From assembly GCA_019911805.1 (NCBI GenBank), contig JAIOJV010000029.1, positions 1 to 47,215 of the forward strand: 47,215 nt of DNA, read 5' to 3'. The position numbers and the translations under genes were made by a program. Positions 18,101-24,644 of the stretch are shown here, piece by piece (position 1 is the first letter of the stretch; every line of letters starts with the position of its first letter). The notes under the pieces are model-generated. The model searched no databases, was not told the DNA's origin, and saw nothing but the letters and a program-made list of their open reading frames with translations. Source of the DNA: Gammaproteobacteria bacterium (GTDB taxonomy: Bacteria > Pseudomonadota > Gammaproteobacteria > Thiohalobacterales > Thiohalobacteraceae).

Positions 18101-18176
18101 ATCCTCCACCCTGCTGACCCTGTTCCTGTTACCTCTGCTCTATCGCCGCTATGGTGTCGCGAAGCCCGGAGTCTGA
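15102..18176 (+). CDS. czcA: heavy-metal RND efflux pump, CzcA/CusA family
   Basis: 1024-aa inner-membrane proton-driven pump with two groups of six helices and two periplasmic loops. Landmarks are TPIDAFPDVSTTQVKI near the N-terminus, SEMLTGVRGDLAIKIFGG in the second porter region and FATFRSVRQSVLVL late. The TM4 motif reads AIGMLVDAAVVVVEN, with D402 and E409 present, but Ala replaces the first Asp of the DFG-type motif of Zn/Co/Cd pumps. That TM4 pattern is nearer to monovalent (Cu/Ag) pumps, yet the CusA methionine after EGDL is absent (DEGDLIVQL). Substrate is therefore uncertain. It is the third gene of the cassette operon. Confidence 0.92.
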   Translation: MLQRLIEFALTQRMLMLLLIVLIGGAGWVAFQNTPIDAFPDVSTTQVKIIIKAPGMTPEEVETRITALIEVEMLGIPQQSMLRSVAKYALTDITVDFTEGTDIYWARQQVAERLGAIWGDLPADVSGGIAPMTTPLGEMFMFTIEGGTLDNMQRRDLLDWVIRPALRSVAGVADVNALGGQVRSFEVVPDNARLQALGIPLSELRTALEQNNRNDGAGRLNDGEEVLLVRTEGSIQTFDDIRAIVVRADRREPVRVADVASVRTGAVTRYGAVTHNGKGEAVEGLVLGLRGANARDVVQGVRTKLEELQPALPEGVHINVFYDRGQLVNKAVGTVTKALLEATVLVLILLVLFLGDLRAALTVAFILPLAALATFVLMYRFGMSANLMSLGGLAIAIGMLVDAAVVVVENVVTHLARGGATSRLPRLHLIYRAASEVAVPVTSGILIIIIVFLPLLTLQGLEGKLFIPVALTIVFALSASLLLSLTVIPVLASYLIGKVSHEEPRLVQWLQRGYRPVLHWVLDHGRTVTIAAAALLVIAGSLYTQIGKSFMPTMDEGDLIVQLEKLPSINLEQSLDIDLRVQRALLQQVPEVSGVVARTGSDELGLDPMGLNQTDSFLVLKPRDQWRMDSKEELTAALRVVLDQFPGVDYAFTQPIEMRVSEMLTGVRGDLAIKIFGGDQDKLNRSADAIVAALGKVDGAEDVFTPRNEGAQYYRLVADRMAVGRLGISMDELQRALRTQVEGMEVGTVYQEARRIPLMLRGPEGLQTSPARFANLRFALTNGETTGLQDLVTLERTEGPVAVQREHGNRMAVVIANVQGRDLVSFVEEAKRVVAGQVQLPVGYYLEWGGQFENQQRAAKRLSIVVPVALGLIFLTLFATFRSVRQSVLVLSNIPFALIGGIVALWLTGEYLSVPASVGFIALLGIAVLNGVVMLTYFNQLRALGRPIAEVVTDGAQRRLRPVLMTASIAAFGLMPLLFAQGPGSEIQRPLAIVVIGGLVSSTLLTLFLLPLLYRRYGVAKPGV

Positions 18177-18177
18177 T

Positions 18178-18480
18178 ATGCAATCCTGCCTGCTGGCGCT
18201 GGCCGTATCCCCCTCGATGGAGCACGCCATGGTCGATTGGCTGCTGGAGAATGAGACCGTGGGCGGTTTCACCAGTCTGTCCATCCACGGGCATGGCACC
18301 TCCCTTCACTCCCTCAGCACCGCCGAACAGGTGGCCGGTCGCAAGGGTCAGATCCTGTTTCAGCTGTATCTGCCCGTGGCGGCCGCGCGCGAGGTGGTGG
18401 CAGCCCTGCGCCGGGAGTTTCAGGGCAGCGGCATGCATTACTGGATCACACCCCTGCTGGAGGCCGGTCACCTGGACTGA
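18178..18480 (+). CDS. DUF3240 family protein
   Basis: 100-aa soluble protein starting 1 nt after the czcA stop. The pattern CLLALAVSPSMEHAMVDWLL, GFTSLSIHGHG and AEQVAGRKGQILFQ fits DUF3240, a small PII-like fold family repeatedly found after czcCBA genes. It may sense metal or regulate the pump; no function is proven. Several histidines (H206-type positions are not conserved metal sites that can be read here) prevent a firm metal-binding claim. Its stop codon lies just before the right edge of the cassette. Confidence 0.8.
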   Translation: MQSCLLALAVSPSMEHAMVDWLLENETVGGFTSLSIHGHGTSLHSLSTAEQVAGRKGQILFQLYLPVAAAREVVAALRREFQGSGMHYWITPLLEAGHLD

Positions 18481-18510
18481 ATACGTCACGGGGCAATACT
18501 GACAAAACGG

Positions 18511-18753
18511 ATTAGATTGGCATGGTTTCGCATTGGGCGGGGCGTCACACGGAGCGCGGTGTCCGATGTCGGCCGCGCGCCCGACGAGGAGGATTCACGC
18601 GAGGCGGAGCTGTATCTTGGCCTGCAGGCCACCGCACGGACCAACATCGCGCTGTCGTTGCAAAGGATCCTGCACAGCGATTTCCGCGCCGGCCATGACG
18701 GTATCGGTCCGCATCAGACCGTGCTCGGGCTGCGCGTCAACTACCAGCTGTGA
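18511..18753 (+). pseudogene. OprB-like porin, C-terminal part (interrupted)
   Basis: The reading frame after the cassette gives WFRIGRGVTRSAVSD and then ELYLGLQATARTNIALSLQR and VLGLRVNYQL, the closing strands of an OprB-type barrel (periodic alternation, ending in a barrel-type strand). It has no start codon with an RBS (only TTG 18517) and no signal peptide. It is best read as the missing end of the gene begun at 11995. The left limit is approximate. Confidence 0.7.
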
Positions 18754-18770
18754 GCGGCGACGCCGCAACG

Positions 18771-19298
18771 TCAGGCGGCGCCGTCCGGCCCGCCATGCAG
18801 CGGTGCGTAGTGGCTGAAGCGCATGTCGAGCCGGACGTCAGTGCCGCACAGCAGGGCCAGTTCGGCATCGTAGCCCAGCAGCTCCGCCAACGGGACATGG
18901 GCGCACAGACGGGCGCGTCCGTCTGCCGCGATCCCGTCGCGTGCCTCGCAGTCGCGCAGCACGGCGCGGCGCCGTAGCAGGTTGGCGCGCAGCAGCGCCA
19001 TATGCGGACGCGGCACATCGATGATCACCCACATGATGGGTTCGGCCGGCTCGGGATCGTCGCGATAGCGGATGCGCGGCTCGCCCACGTCGAGCGTCTC
19101 CGGGTAGTGATGTAGCAGCATTGCCACGGCATCGGCGAGTTGCTGTTCGCTTTCGGCGAGCAGCCGCAGACCACGTGGCGAAGTCTCCGGTACGGCCGCC
19201 GGCCGCGGGCCGAGCAGCTTCGCCGCCTCGGTGGCGAAGCTGGCCTGGATGTCGAGTCCGCGCTTGCGGACGAGCTGTTCGAGCACATGAGTGGGCAT
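18771..19298 (-). CDS. stand-alone EF-G domain V-like protein
   Basis: 175-aa protein whose second half resembles the C-terminal domain of elongation factor G: EPIMWVIID (86-94), NLLRRRAVLRDCEARDG (106-122), AHVPLAELLGYDAEL (133-147) and MRFSHYAPL (159-167) match the EF-G pattern EPIM..V, L..RRG, A.VPLAEMFGY, M.FSHY. There is no GTPase domain. The first 70 residues are helical, with a basic start. ATG 19298 has the SD GAGGAG. It cannot move the ribosome by itself; it might bind the ribosome near the stalk or factor site. It lies 97 nt downstream of the rnk-like gene on the same strand. The homology is clear; the function is unknown. Confidence 0.75.
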   Translation of the reverse strand: MPTHVLEQLVRKRGLDIQASFATEAAKLLGPRPAAVPETSPRGLRLLAESEQQLADAVAMLLHHYPETLDVGEPRIRYRDDPEPAEPIMWVIIDVPRPHMALLRANLLRRRAVLRDCEARDGIAADGRARLCAHVPLAELLGYDAELALLCGTDVRLDMRFSHYAPLHGGPDGAA

Positions 19299-19395
19299 GT
19301 GTGATTCTCCTCGGTCAAAGCACATTGAATGAAGCCGATGTAGCAGTGGCCGGCTTCCATGCATTGTCGGTCGTCCCCGTGTCCGCACCAGGCTC

Positions 19396-19809
19396 CTAGA
19401 GTTCGAAATCGCCCGCCGCCTCGGGTTGATAGAGCAGTGACTCCACCCGCCAGCGGCGTGTCCCGGTCGGCAGTTCCACCTCGATGATCTCGCCGACGCG
19501 GGCGCCGAACAGGGCCGTGCCCAGTGGCGCGAGCACCGAGATGCGCCCGGCCGAGGCATCGGCGCCGTTCGGAAAGACCAGCGTGCATTCCATGGTCCGG
19601 TTGCTATCCGTGTCGAGCAGCAGTGCTACGCTGTGCATGGTGACCAGTTCGTCGGGCACTTCACGCGGCTGCAGCTCTTCGCCGGCCTGCAGTTTGTCGA
19701 TCAGACGCTCCAGATGCGCGGCATCGCGGCTGCCCGGGGCGATGGTCTCGAGCAGGTGTGTCAGGCGCTGGACGTCGTGGCGCGAAAGATGGGCGGATTG
19801 CGGATTCAT
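19396..19809 (-). CDS. rnk: GreA/GreB-family factor, Rnk-like
   Basis: 137-aa cytoplasmic protein with a short N-terminal helical pair (SRHDVQRLTHLLE ... HLERLIDKLQ) and a C-terminal GreA/GreB-type FKBP-like domain (VTMHSVALLLDTD, ISVLAPLGTALFGARVGEII). The short coiled coil is typical of Rnk, regulator of nucleoside diphosphate kinase, which binds RNA polymerase but lacks the GreA cleavage finger. ATG 19809 has the SD AGGAGA. It is followed by the EF-G domain V-like gene, a pairing that may link transcription and translation control. Confidence 0.82.
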   Translation of the reverse strand: MNPQSAHLSRHDVQRLTHLLETIAPGSRDAAHLERLIDKLQAGEELQPREVPDELVTMHSVALLLDTDSNRTMECTLVFPNGADASAGRISVLAPLGTALFGARVGEIIEVELPTGTRRWRVESLLYQPEAAGDFEL

Positions 19810-20306
19810 GAAGGATTCTCCTGTGTGTCTGTGCATTGACTGCGGCCGATCCCGGGTGTTGCGGCGGTGTGCCGGGTGCGCCCGCTTCACGAGGCGCATG
19901 AATATCTGGTAAGCGTGTCGCCTGTCGGGCGAAACGGGAGGGCCGGGGATGGTCGGGGATATACCGGGGCGCAGGCGGGCTGCGCCCCGGATCAGGGCCG
20001 CGTGGCGGAACGCGCCCCCGTGATGATCAGTCGTGGAGGGATCAGGGTAGGTACGCCGCCAATAGACAGGTTGTAATGTGACATGACGAGCCCCTGAATA
20101 CAGATGCGCTGGTGCGCGCACGGTTGGCGCGCATCCCGGGTACAGAATAGCAGGTCCGTCCCGGAAGGCCAGCTGAACCGACATGCACGCTGGGGTTTAT
20201 GATGGCACCTCGTGGGCAACTGCGGTCTAATGTTAAATCGTACGCGATATGGCACCGGTCCGGGATAGCGCGGATCGGGCGTTTGATTCAGTAGAGGAAA
20301 CCGTCT
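19810..20306. other. 497-bp divergent gap with a GC hairpin
   Basis: It separates the rnk-like gene (-) from the CBS gene (+). A perfect 11-bp stem (CCGGGGCGCAG at 19964-19974 with CTGCGCCCCGG at 19980-19990) lies inside. A possible small ORF on the minus strand is listed separately. Promoters for both sides must lie here, but none is clear enough to name. Confidence 0.5.
19992..20084 (-). CDS. possible 30-aa small protein
   Basis: An ATG at 20084 with an AGGGG-like site 7 nt upstream opens 30 codons: MSHYNLSIGGVPTLIPPRL then IITGARSATRP. It is hydrophobic in the middle with a basic end. It lies upstream of the rnk-like gene on the same strand. There is no homology support; it is listed only because start spacing is plausible. 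Confidence 0.2.
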   Translation of the reverse strand: MSHYNLSIGGVPTLIPPRLIITGARSATRP

Positions 20307-20918
20307 ATGAGTAATGATGCAGACGATGGCGTCAAGCGTCAGGATTTCGCCAATGCATTGAAGGAAATGGGTACCTTCGTCGACGTGACCCTGGACGATT
20401 TGCTGGAATTGAATACCCGCGCGGAAAAGTACGCGCGGCTGCGTACCGTGGGCAGCGGCGAGGTGGAGCGGGTGATGAGCCGGCACGTCGTCACGGTCAA
20501 ACGGGACTGCTCGCTGGCTGAGGCCGCGCATATGCTGGTGACGCACAGGATCAGCGGCCTGCCGGTGGTCGATGACGACAACCGGCTGGTCGGTGTGGTC
20601 ACCGAGGCCGATCTGTTGCGGGCCATGGGCCTGCCGGCGCACCACCCGACCCATTCGCTGTGGCAGACCCTGGAGGCCATGTTCACCCATCCCGTGCAGA
20701 TCCCGGAGCCCACCGGCACGGTGGCGGATCTCATGGTCGAACAGGTCATCTGCGTAGGGCCGCACGAGACCCTGCACGGCGTTCTGGAGATTATGAAGAA
20801 GAACCGCATCAAGCGCGTGATCGTCTGCGACGAGCAGCGGCATGTGGTCGGTATGGTGACGCGCTCGGATCTGATCAGAGTATTTTTCGACAAGCTGCGC
20901 CGCCCGGGTGCGAAGTGA
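20307..20918 (+). CDS. tandem CBS-domain protein
   Basis: 203-aa cytoplasmic protein with an N-terminal helical stretch (1-52) and two CBS motifs: about 57-112 (VMSRHVVTVKRDCSLAEAAHML, shown here as VMSRHVVTVKRD then SLAEAAHML, and VVTEADLLRAMG) and about 140-195 (DLMVEQVICVGPHETL, MVTRSDLIRVFF). CBS pairs bind adenine nucleotides and often serve as energy sensors. No effector domain is attached. The SD AGAGGAAA lies before the ATG. The DUF488 gene starts 55 nt downstream. Confidence 0.9.
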   Translation: MSNDADDGVKRQDFANALKEMGTFVDVTLDDLLELNTRAEKYARLRTVGSGEVERVMSRHVVTVKRDCSLAEAAHMLVTHRISGLPVVDDDNRLVGVVTEADLLRAMGLPAHHPTHSLWQTLEAMFTHPVQIPEPTGTVADLMVEQVICVGPHETLHGVLEIMKKNRIKRVIVCDEQRHVVGMVTRSDLIRVFFDKLRRPGAK

Positions 20919-20973
20919 TATCCGCAGCACCGGGGCCACGCGCCGGCTGGAATCGGTACGGAGGGAGGCGAGG

Positions 20974-21330
20974 GTGCACATCGCCATCAAACGCGTCTAC
21001 GAAAAGGCATCCAAAGCGGACGGCCAGCGGATCCTGATCGACCACATCTGGCCGCGCGGCGTCAGTAAGGCGAACGCCGCGCTCGATGCCTGGCTGAAGG
21101 CGCTGGCCCCCAGCGGTGCACTGCGCACGTGGTTCAACCACGACCCAGCGCGTTGGACAGAGTTCCAACACCGCTACGGCCGTGAGCTCGACGCCAACCC
21201 CGACGCGCTCGCCGAACTCCGGGACTACATCAAAGCCGGCCCCGTGACCCTCCTCTATGCGGCCCGCGACGAGCAGCACAACAACGCATTGGCCCTGAAA
21301 CAGTACCTCGAACACCGGTGGCGATCCTGA
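20974..21330 (+). CDS. DUF488 family protein, YeaO-like
   Basis: 118-aa protein: IAIKRVYEKASKADGQRIL and IDHIWPRGVSK are the family hallmark, followed by WFNHDPARWTEFQHRY and VTLLYAARDEQHNNA. GTG 20974 is preferred since GGAGG lies just upstream and homology begins there. An earlier ATG at 20908 would overlap the CBS gene. Family function is not established. It probably forms a unit with the CBS gene. Confidence 0.82.
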   Translation: MHIAIKRVYEKASKADGQRILIDHIWPRGVSKANAALDAWLKALAPSGALRTWFNHDPARWTEFQHRYGRELDANPDALAELRDYIKAGPVTLLYAARDEQHNNALALKQYLEHRWRS

Positions 21331-21759
21331 GCGGGGCCGGCGGCGCCTGTAAAACTTGACCTACATCATGTTTTTCGCCATCGATCTGCTGCGTGTGCAG
21401 GGCATTTCGTCGGTCACAAGGGCTCTTTTTCGGGGGTTTTCTATCCACTCGGTGGTAGAGGGATATCTCCGGCCCGACCGGGACGCCGGACGGCGTATGA
21501 TTGCGAAACACAGGTCCAGCATCCTGATCTGTCGACGTAATCTCGGTCTGCCGGGCGCGACCATCGCCGCGGTGCGGTCGCCAGCCGGTCGCTGCATTGA
21601 TGCGGTGTGGCTATCCCACCCTCCCCATCGGCTTATGCCCAATGGGATATACAAGTCCAGCGCGCGAAGACTAAGGTATGCCAAAGCGGTATACTAGATG
21701 CCGCATATATCCATAGCCACATCTGTTGTCGTCTTCACGTTCGACCGGAGGATCTACCA
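21331..21759. other. 429-bp region upstream of dsrA
   Basis: No gene is supported. It holds an FNR-type dyad near the left end (listed separately). A TATACT hexamer just after GCGG, near 21691, could be a -10 element about 65 nt before dsrA, but no good -35 is seen. The dsrA SD is CGGAGGA, near 21746. Confidence 0.5.
21356..21369. promoter_or_regulatory. FNR/CRP-family-like dyad
   Basis: TTGACCTACATCAT fits the FNR-type consensus TTGAT-N4-ATCAA at 8 of 10 defined positions. It lies 391 nt upstream of dsrA, which is far for direct control unless the leader is long. It could suit redox control of sulfur oxidation. Confidence 0.35.
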
Positions 21760-22995
21760 ATGGCAAAAAAGTATGACACCCCTAATCTTGATCAACTCGA
21801 AACCGGTCCCTGGCCGAGCTTCGTCACCGGCCTGAAGCGGCTGGGGGAAAAGAAAGAGCTGATCGCCGATATAGTGGGAATGCTCGAATACTCCTACCAG
21901 ACCAAGAAGGGTTACTGGAAGGGTGGCACCATTTCGGTCCGCGGCTACGGCGGCGGCATCATCCCGCGTTTCTCGGAGGTGGCGGACAAGTTCCCCGCGG
22001 CCGCTGAATTCCATACCCTGCGCATCATGCCGCCCCCCGCCATGCACTACGACACCGACATCCTCCGCAAGCTGTGTGACGTGTGGGATGAGCACGGTTC
22101 CGGCCTGCTGGCATTGCACGGACAGAGTGGTGACATGATGTTCCAGGGCGCCCGCTCGGATCAGGTTCAGCCCGCCTTCGATGCCATCAACGAACTCGGC
22201 TTCGATCTCGGCGGCGCGGGCCCCTCGGTGCGTACCTCCATGTCCTGCGTGGGTGCTGCGCGCTGTGAGCATTCCTGCTTCAGCGAAGCCGTGGCACATC
22301 GTCAGGTGATGAATAATTTCACCGATGACCTGCACCGCCCGGCGCTGCCCTACAAGTTCAAGTTCAAGTTCTCGGGCTGCTCGAACGACTGCATGAACTC
22401 CATTCAGCGCTCCGATATGGCGATGATCGGCACCTGGCGTGACGACATCCAGATCAAGCAGGATGAGGTGAAGAACTTCGTTAAGGCCAAGGGACGCCAG
22501 TATGTCATCGACAACGTGGTGACGCGCTGCCCGACCCAGTGCATCACCCTGAAAGACGACGACACCATGGCCATCGACAACCGCAACTGCGTGCGCTGCA
22601 TGCACTGCATCAACGTCATGACCAAGGCGCTGTCGCCCGGTAAGGACCGCGGTGTCACCATCCTCACGGGTGGCAAGCGCACCCTGAAGATCGGTGATCT
22701 GTTCGGTACCGTCCTCATCCCCTTCATGAAGCTGGAGACCCAGGACGACTACGACAAGCTGAATGAGCTCGCCAGCAACATCATCGACTTCTGGGCCGAG
22801 AACGGCCTGGAGCACGAGCGTTGTGGTGAGATGATCGACCGCATCGGCCTGTCGAATTTCCTGGACGGCATCGGTGTGGATATTGAGCCTGCCATGGTCG
22901 CCCATCCGCGCACCAGCTCCTACATCCGTCTGGATAAGTGGGAGGAAGAGGCTGAAAAATGGCATGCCCGTCAGGCCGAACGTCATACTGCCTGA
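21760..22995 (+). CDS. dsrA: dissimilatory sulfite reductase alpha subunit
   Basis: 411-aa cytoplasmic subunit of siroheme sulfite reductase; in sulfur oxidisers it runs in reverse, making sulfite from sulfur delivered by DsrC. The siroheme/4Fe4S site has C163 and C169 (SCVGAARC) and C207, C211 (SGCSNDC). A ferredoxin insert has C257, C261 and CVRCMHC at 277-283. DQLETGPWPSF, KKGYWKGG and GYGGGIIPRFSEV match oxidative-type DsrA of Chromatiaceae as known from memory. The SD is GGAGGA with 8-nt spacing. dsrB follows 67 nt later. Direction of catalysis is inferred, not proven. Confidence 0.95.
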   Translation: MAKKYDTPNLDQLETGPWPSFVTGLKRLGEKKELIADIVGMLEYSYQTKKGYWKGGTISVRGYGGGIIPRFSEVADKFPAAAEFHTLRIMPPPAMHYDTDILRKLCDVWDEHGSGLLALHGQSGDMMFQGARSDQVQPAFDAINELGFDLGGAGPSVRTSMSCVGAARCEHSCFSEAVAHRQVMNNFTDDLHRPALPYKFKFKFSGCSNDCMNSIQRSDMAMIGTWRDDIQIKQDEVKNFVKAKGRQYVIDNVVTRCPTQCITLKDDDTMAIDNRNCVRCMHCINVMTKALSPGKDRGVTILTGGKRTLKIGDLFGTVLIPFMKLETQDDYDKLNELASNIIDFWAENGLEHERCGEMIDRIGLSNFLDGIGVDIEPAMVAHPRTSSYIRLDKWEEEAEKWHARQAERHTA

Positions 22996-23062
22996 GGTGG
23001 TCCCCGCTGAAGTTCGATGATGATTGCGCCGGCCACTCTGTGGCCGGCAAAGGAGTGAAATG

Positions 23063-24139
23063 ATGTCACAGCCAGAACATCGTCAGGCCGTCGAGAGCGG
23101 TGTGCCGGACGCCTTTCTCTACATGCATCCGTTGATGGTCAAGAATTACGGGAACTGGGACTGGCACGATCGCCCGCGCCCCGGTGTCCTGCACCACGTC
23201 GCCAAGAGCGGCGACGAGATCTGGACGGTGCGTGCCGGTACCCAACGGCAGATGGATACCGGTACCATCCGCAAACTCTGCAGCATTGCCGATGAATACG
23301 CCGAAGGTCACGTGCGTTTCACCATCCGCTCGAACATCGAGTTCATGGTCGGCAGTGAGGCCAAGGTGGCGCCGTTGATCGAAAAGCTCGGCAAGGAGGG
23401 CTTTCCGGTCGGCGGCACCGGCAACTCCATGTCCATGATCGCGCACACGCAGGGTTTCCTCCACTGCGATATCCCGGCCACCGATGCCTCCGGCGTGGCC
23501 AAGTCGATGATGGATGCACTCTACGAGGAGTTCATCAACGAGCAGATGCCCAACCGCGTGCGCATGTCCACGTCCTGCTGCCAGATCAACTGTGGCGGTC
23601 AGGCGGACATCTCCATCAATATCCAGCACACCAAGCCGCCGATGATCAACCACGATCTGGTGTCGAACGTGTGCGAGCGGCCGTCGGTGGTGGCGCGCTG
23701 CCCGGTGGCGGCCATCCGCCCGGCCATGGTCAATGGCAAGCCCTCACTGGAGGTCGATGAGAAGAAGTGCATCTGCTGCGGTGCCTGCTTCCCACCCTGT
23801 CCGCCGATGGCGATCAACGATCCGGTAAACTCCAAGATTGCCATCTGGATCGGTGGCAAGAACTCCAATGCGCGTTCCAAGCCAACCTTCCAGAAGCTGG
23901 TGGCGGCCGGTCTGCCGAACAATCCACCGCGCTGGCCGGAGGTGTCGGAGCTGGTGAAGAAAATTCTCACCATCTACAAGGAAGACGCCAAGGAGTGGGA
24001 GCGGGTCGGTGAATGGGTGGAGCGCATCGGCTGGCCGCGCTTCTTCGAACTCACCGGGTTGCCGTTCACACGTTTCCACGTGGACAACTGGACGGGTGCA
24101 CGCCACTCGCTGAACCAGTCGACCCATATCCGCTTCTGA
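23063..24139 (+). CDS. dsrB: dissimilatory sulfite reductase beta subunit
   Basis: 358-aa partner of DsrA in the alpha2-beta2 enzyme. The siroheme-domain cysteines are C172, C173, C177 (STSCCQINCGG), C204 and C213. The ferredoxin domain is CICCGACFPPC (236-246). The Arg-rich FTIRSNIEF stretch fits the substrate pocket region. ATG 23063 gives 7-nt spacing from AGGAG; ATG 23060 one codon earlier is also possible. Length fits the family (about 357 aa). A strong hairpin with a T tract follows before the DsrC-family gene, so dsrAB may form its own transcript. Confidence 0.95.
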   Translation: MSQPEHRQAVESGVPDAFLYMHPLMVKNYGNWDWHDRPRPGVLHHVAKSGDEIWTVRAGTQRQMDTGTIRKLCSIADEYAEGHVRFTIRSNIEFMVGSEAKVAPLIEKLGKEGFPVGGTGNSMSMIAHTQGFLHCDIPATDASGVAKSMMDALYEEFINEQMPNRVRMSTSCCQINCGGQADISINIQHTKPPMINHDLVSNVCERPSVVARCPVAAIRPAMVNGKPSLEVDEKKCICCGACFPPCPPMAINDPVNSKIAIWIGGKNSNARSKPTFQKLVAAGLPNNPPRWPEVSELVKKILTIYKEDAKEWERVGEWVERIGWPRFFELTGLPFTRFHVDNWTGARHSLNQSTHIRF

Positions 24140-24201
24140 GCCACGAGGTCGGCCCCTTCGGCTGAGAATGCCGGGGGGCTGCCTACCGAGCAATGGCAGG
24201 G

Positions 24202-24239
24202 CATGACCCGGCCGCAGGGAGGGCGGCCGGTCATGTTTT
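24202..24239 (+). terminator. intrinsic terminator after dsrB
   Basis: CATGAC and CGGCCGC (24202-24214, one bulged C) pair with GCGGCCG and GTCATG (24223-24235), followed by TTTT (24236-24239). It lies between dsrB and the DsrC-family gene. Confidence 0.8.
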
Positions 24240-24302
24240 CCGAACTCCGGCAAGCTTCGCGAACTGAGCCTTTCCGGACCAGCAACCGAACGGGAGGTAC
24301 CA

Positions 24303-24644
24303 ATGACGAGGGTTGTGGACTATCTCGCTGACGTGGAAATGGGTGATGAGGGCTATCTGGCCCATCCGGCGGATTGGAACGAAGATATCGCCCGGCAGTT
24401 GGCTGCGAGTGAAGGCGTTGAACTGACCGAAGAGCACTGGAAGGTAATCCGTTTCATGCGGGAGTATTTCGCAGATAACGGCATCGCTGCGGATGCACGT
24501 TTTGTCGTCAAGTTTCTTGCTGAAGAGGTCGGTTACGGGGCGAAGGCGCACGCACGACTGTTTCAGCTGTTCCCCTACGGCTATGTCAAACAGGCCTGCA
24601 AGATCGCCGGGATGAAACGTCCACGGGCGTGGAGCACGGGTTGA
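24303..24644 (+). CDS. DsrC/TusE-family protein lacking the penultimate cysteine
   Basis: 113-aa sulfur-carrier-fold protein. GDEGYLAHPADWNEDIA, LTEEHWKVIRFMREYF and ARLFQLFPYGYVKQACKIAGM match DsrC. The cysteine usually called CysB is present (C99 in QACKIAG). The C-terminus reads KRPRAWSTG instead of the usual KPTGCV, so the penultimate CysA that forms the trisulfide in canonical DsrC is absent. It may therefore bind DsrAB or regulate without carrying sulfur in the usual way. The SD GGGAGG precedes the ATG. No dsrEFH or dsrMK genes follow. Confidence 0.85.
   Translation: MTRVVDYLADVEMGDEGYLAHPADWNEDIARQLAASEGVELTEEHWKVIRFMREYFADNGIAADARFVVKFLAEEVGYGAKAHARLFQLFPYGYVKQACKIAGMKRPRAWSTG

Larger units (their letters stand above)
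12705..18510 (+). mobile_element. putative inserted cassette carrying czcCBA-DUF3240
   Basis: About 5.8 kb lies between the two halves of the OprB-like porin gene. The edges carry an inverted pair, CCATTTTGTC (12705-12714) and GACAAAACGG (18501-18510), matching 9 of 10, and 13 of 18 when extended inward. All four genes inside point the same way and overlap or abut. No transposase, integrase or target duplication was found, so the mechanism is unknown and the edges are approximate. Confidence 0.5.

Noticed and set aside
12705-18510. Tn3- or Tn402-type transposon
   Set aside because: The ends begin near TGTC but the similarity is short, and there is no transposase, resolvase or target duplication.
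21754-22986. 410-codon minus-strand ORF opposite dsrA
   Set aside because: Antisense frame of a certain gene.
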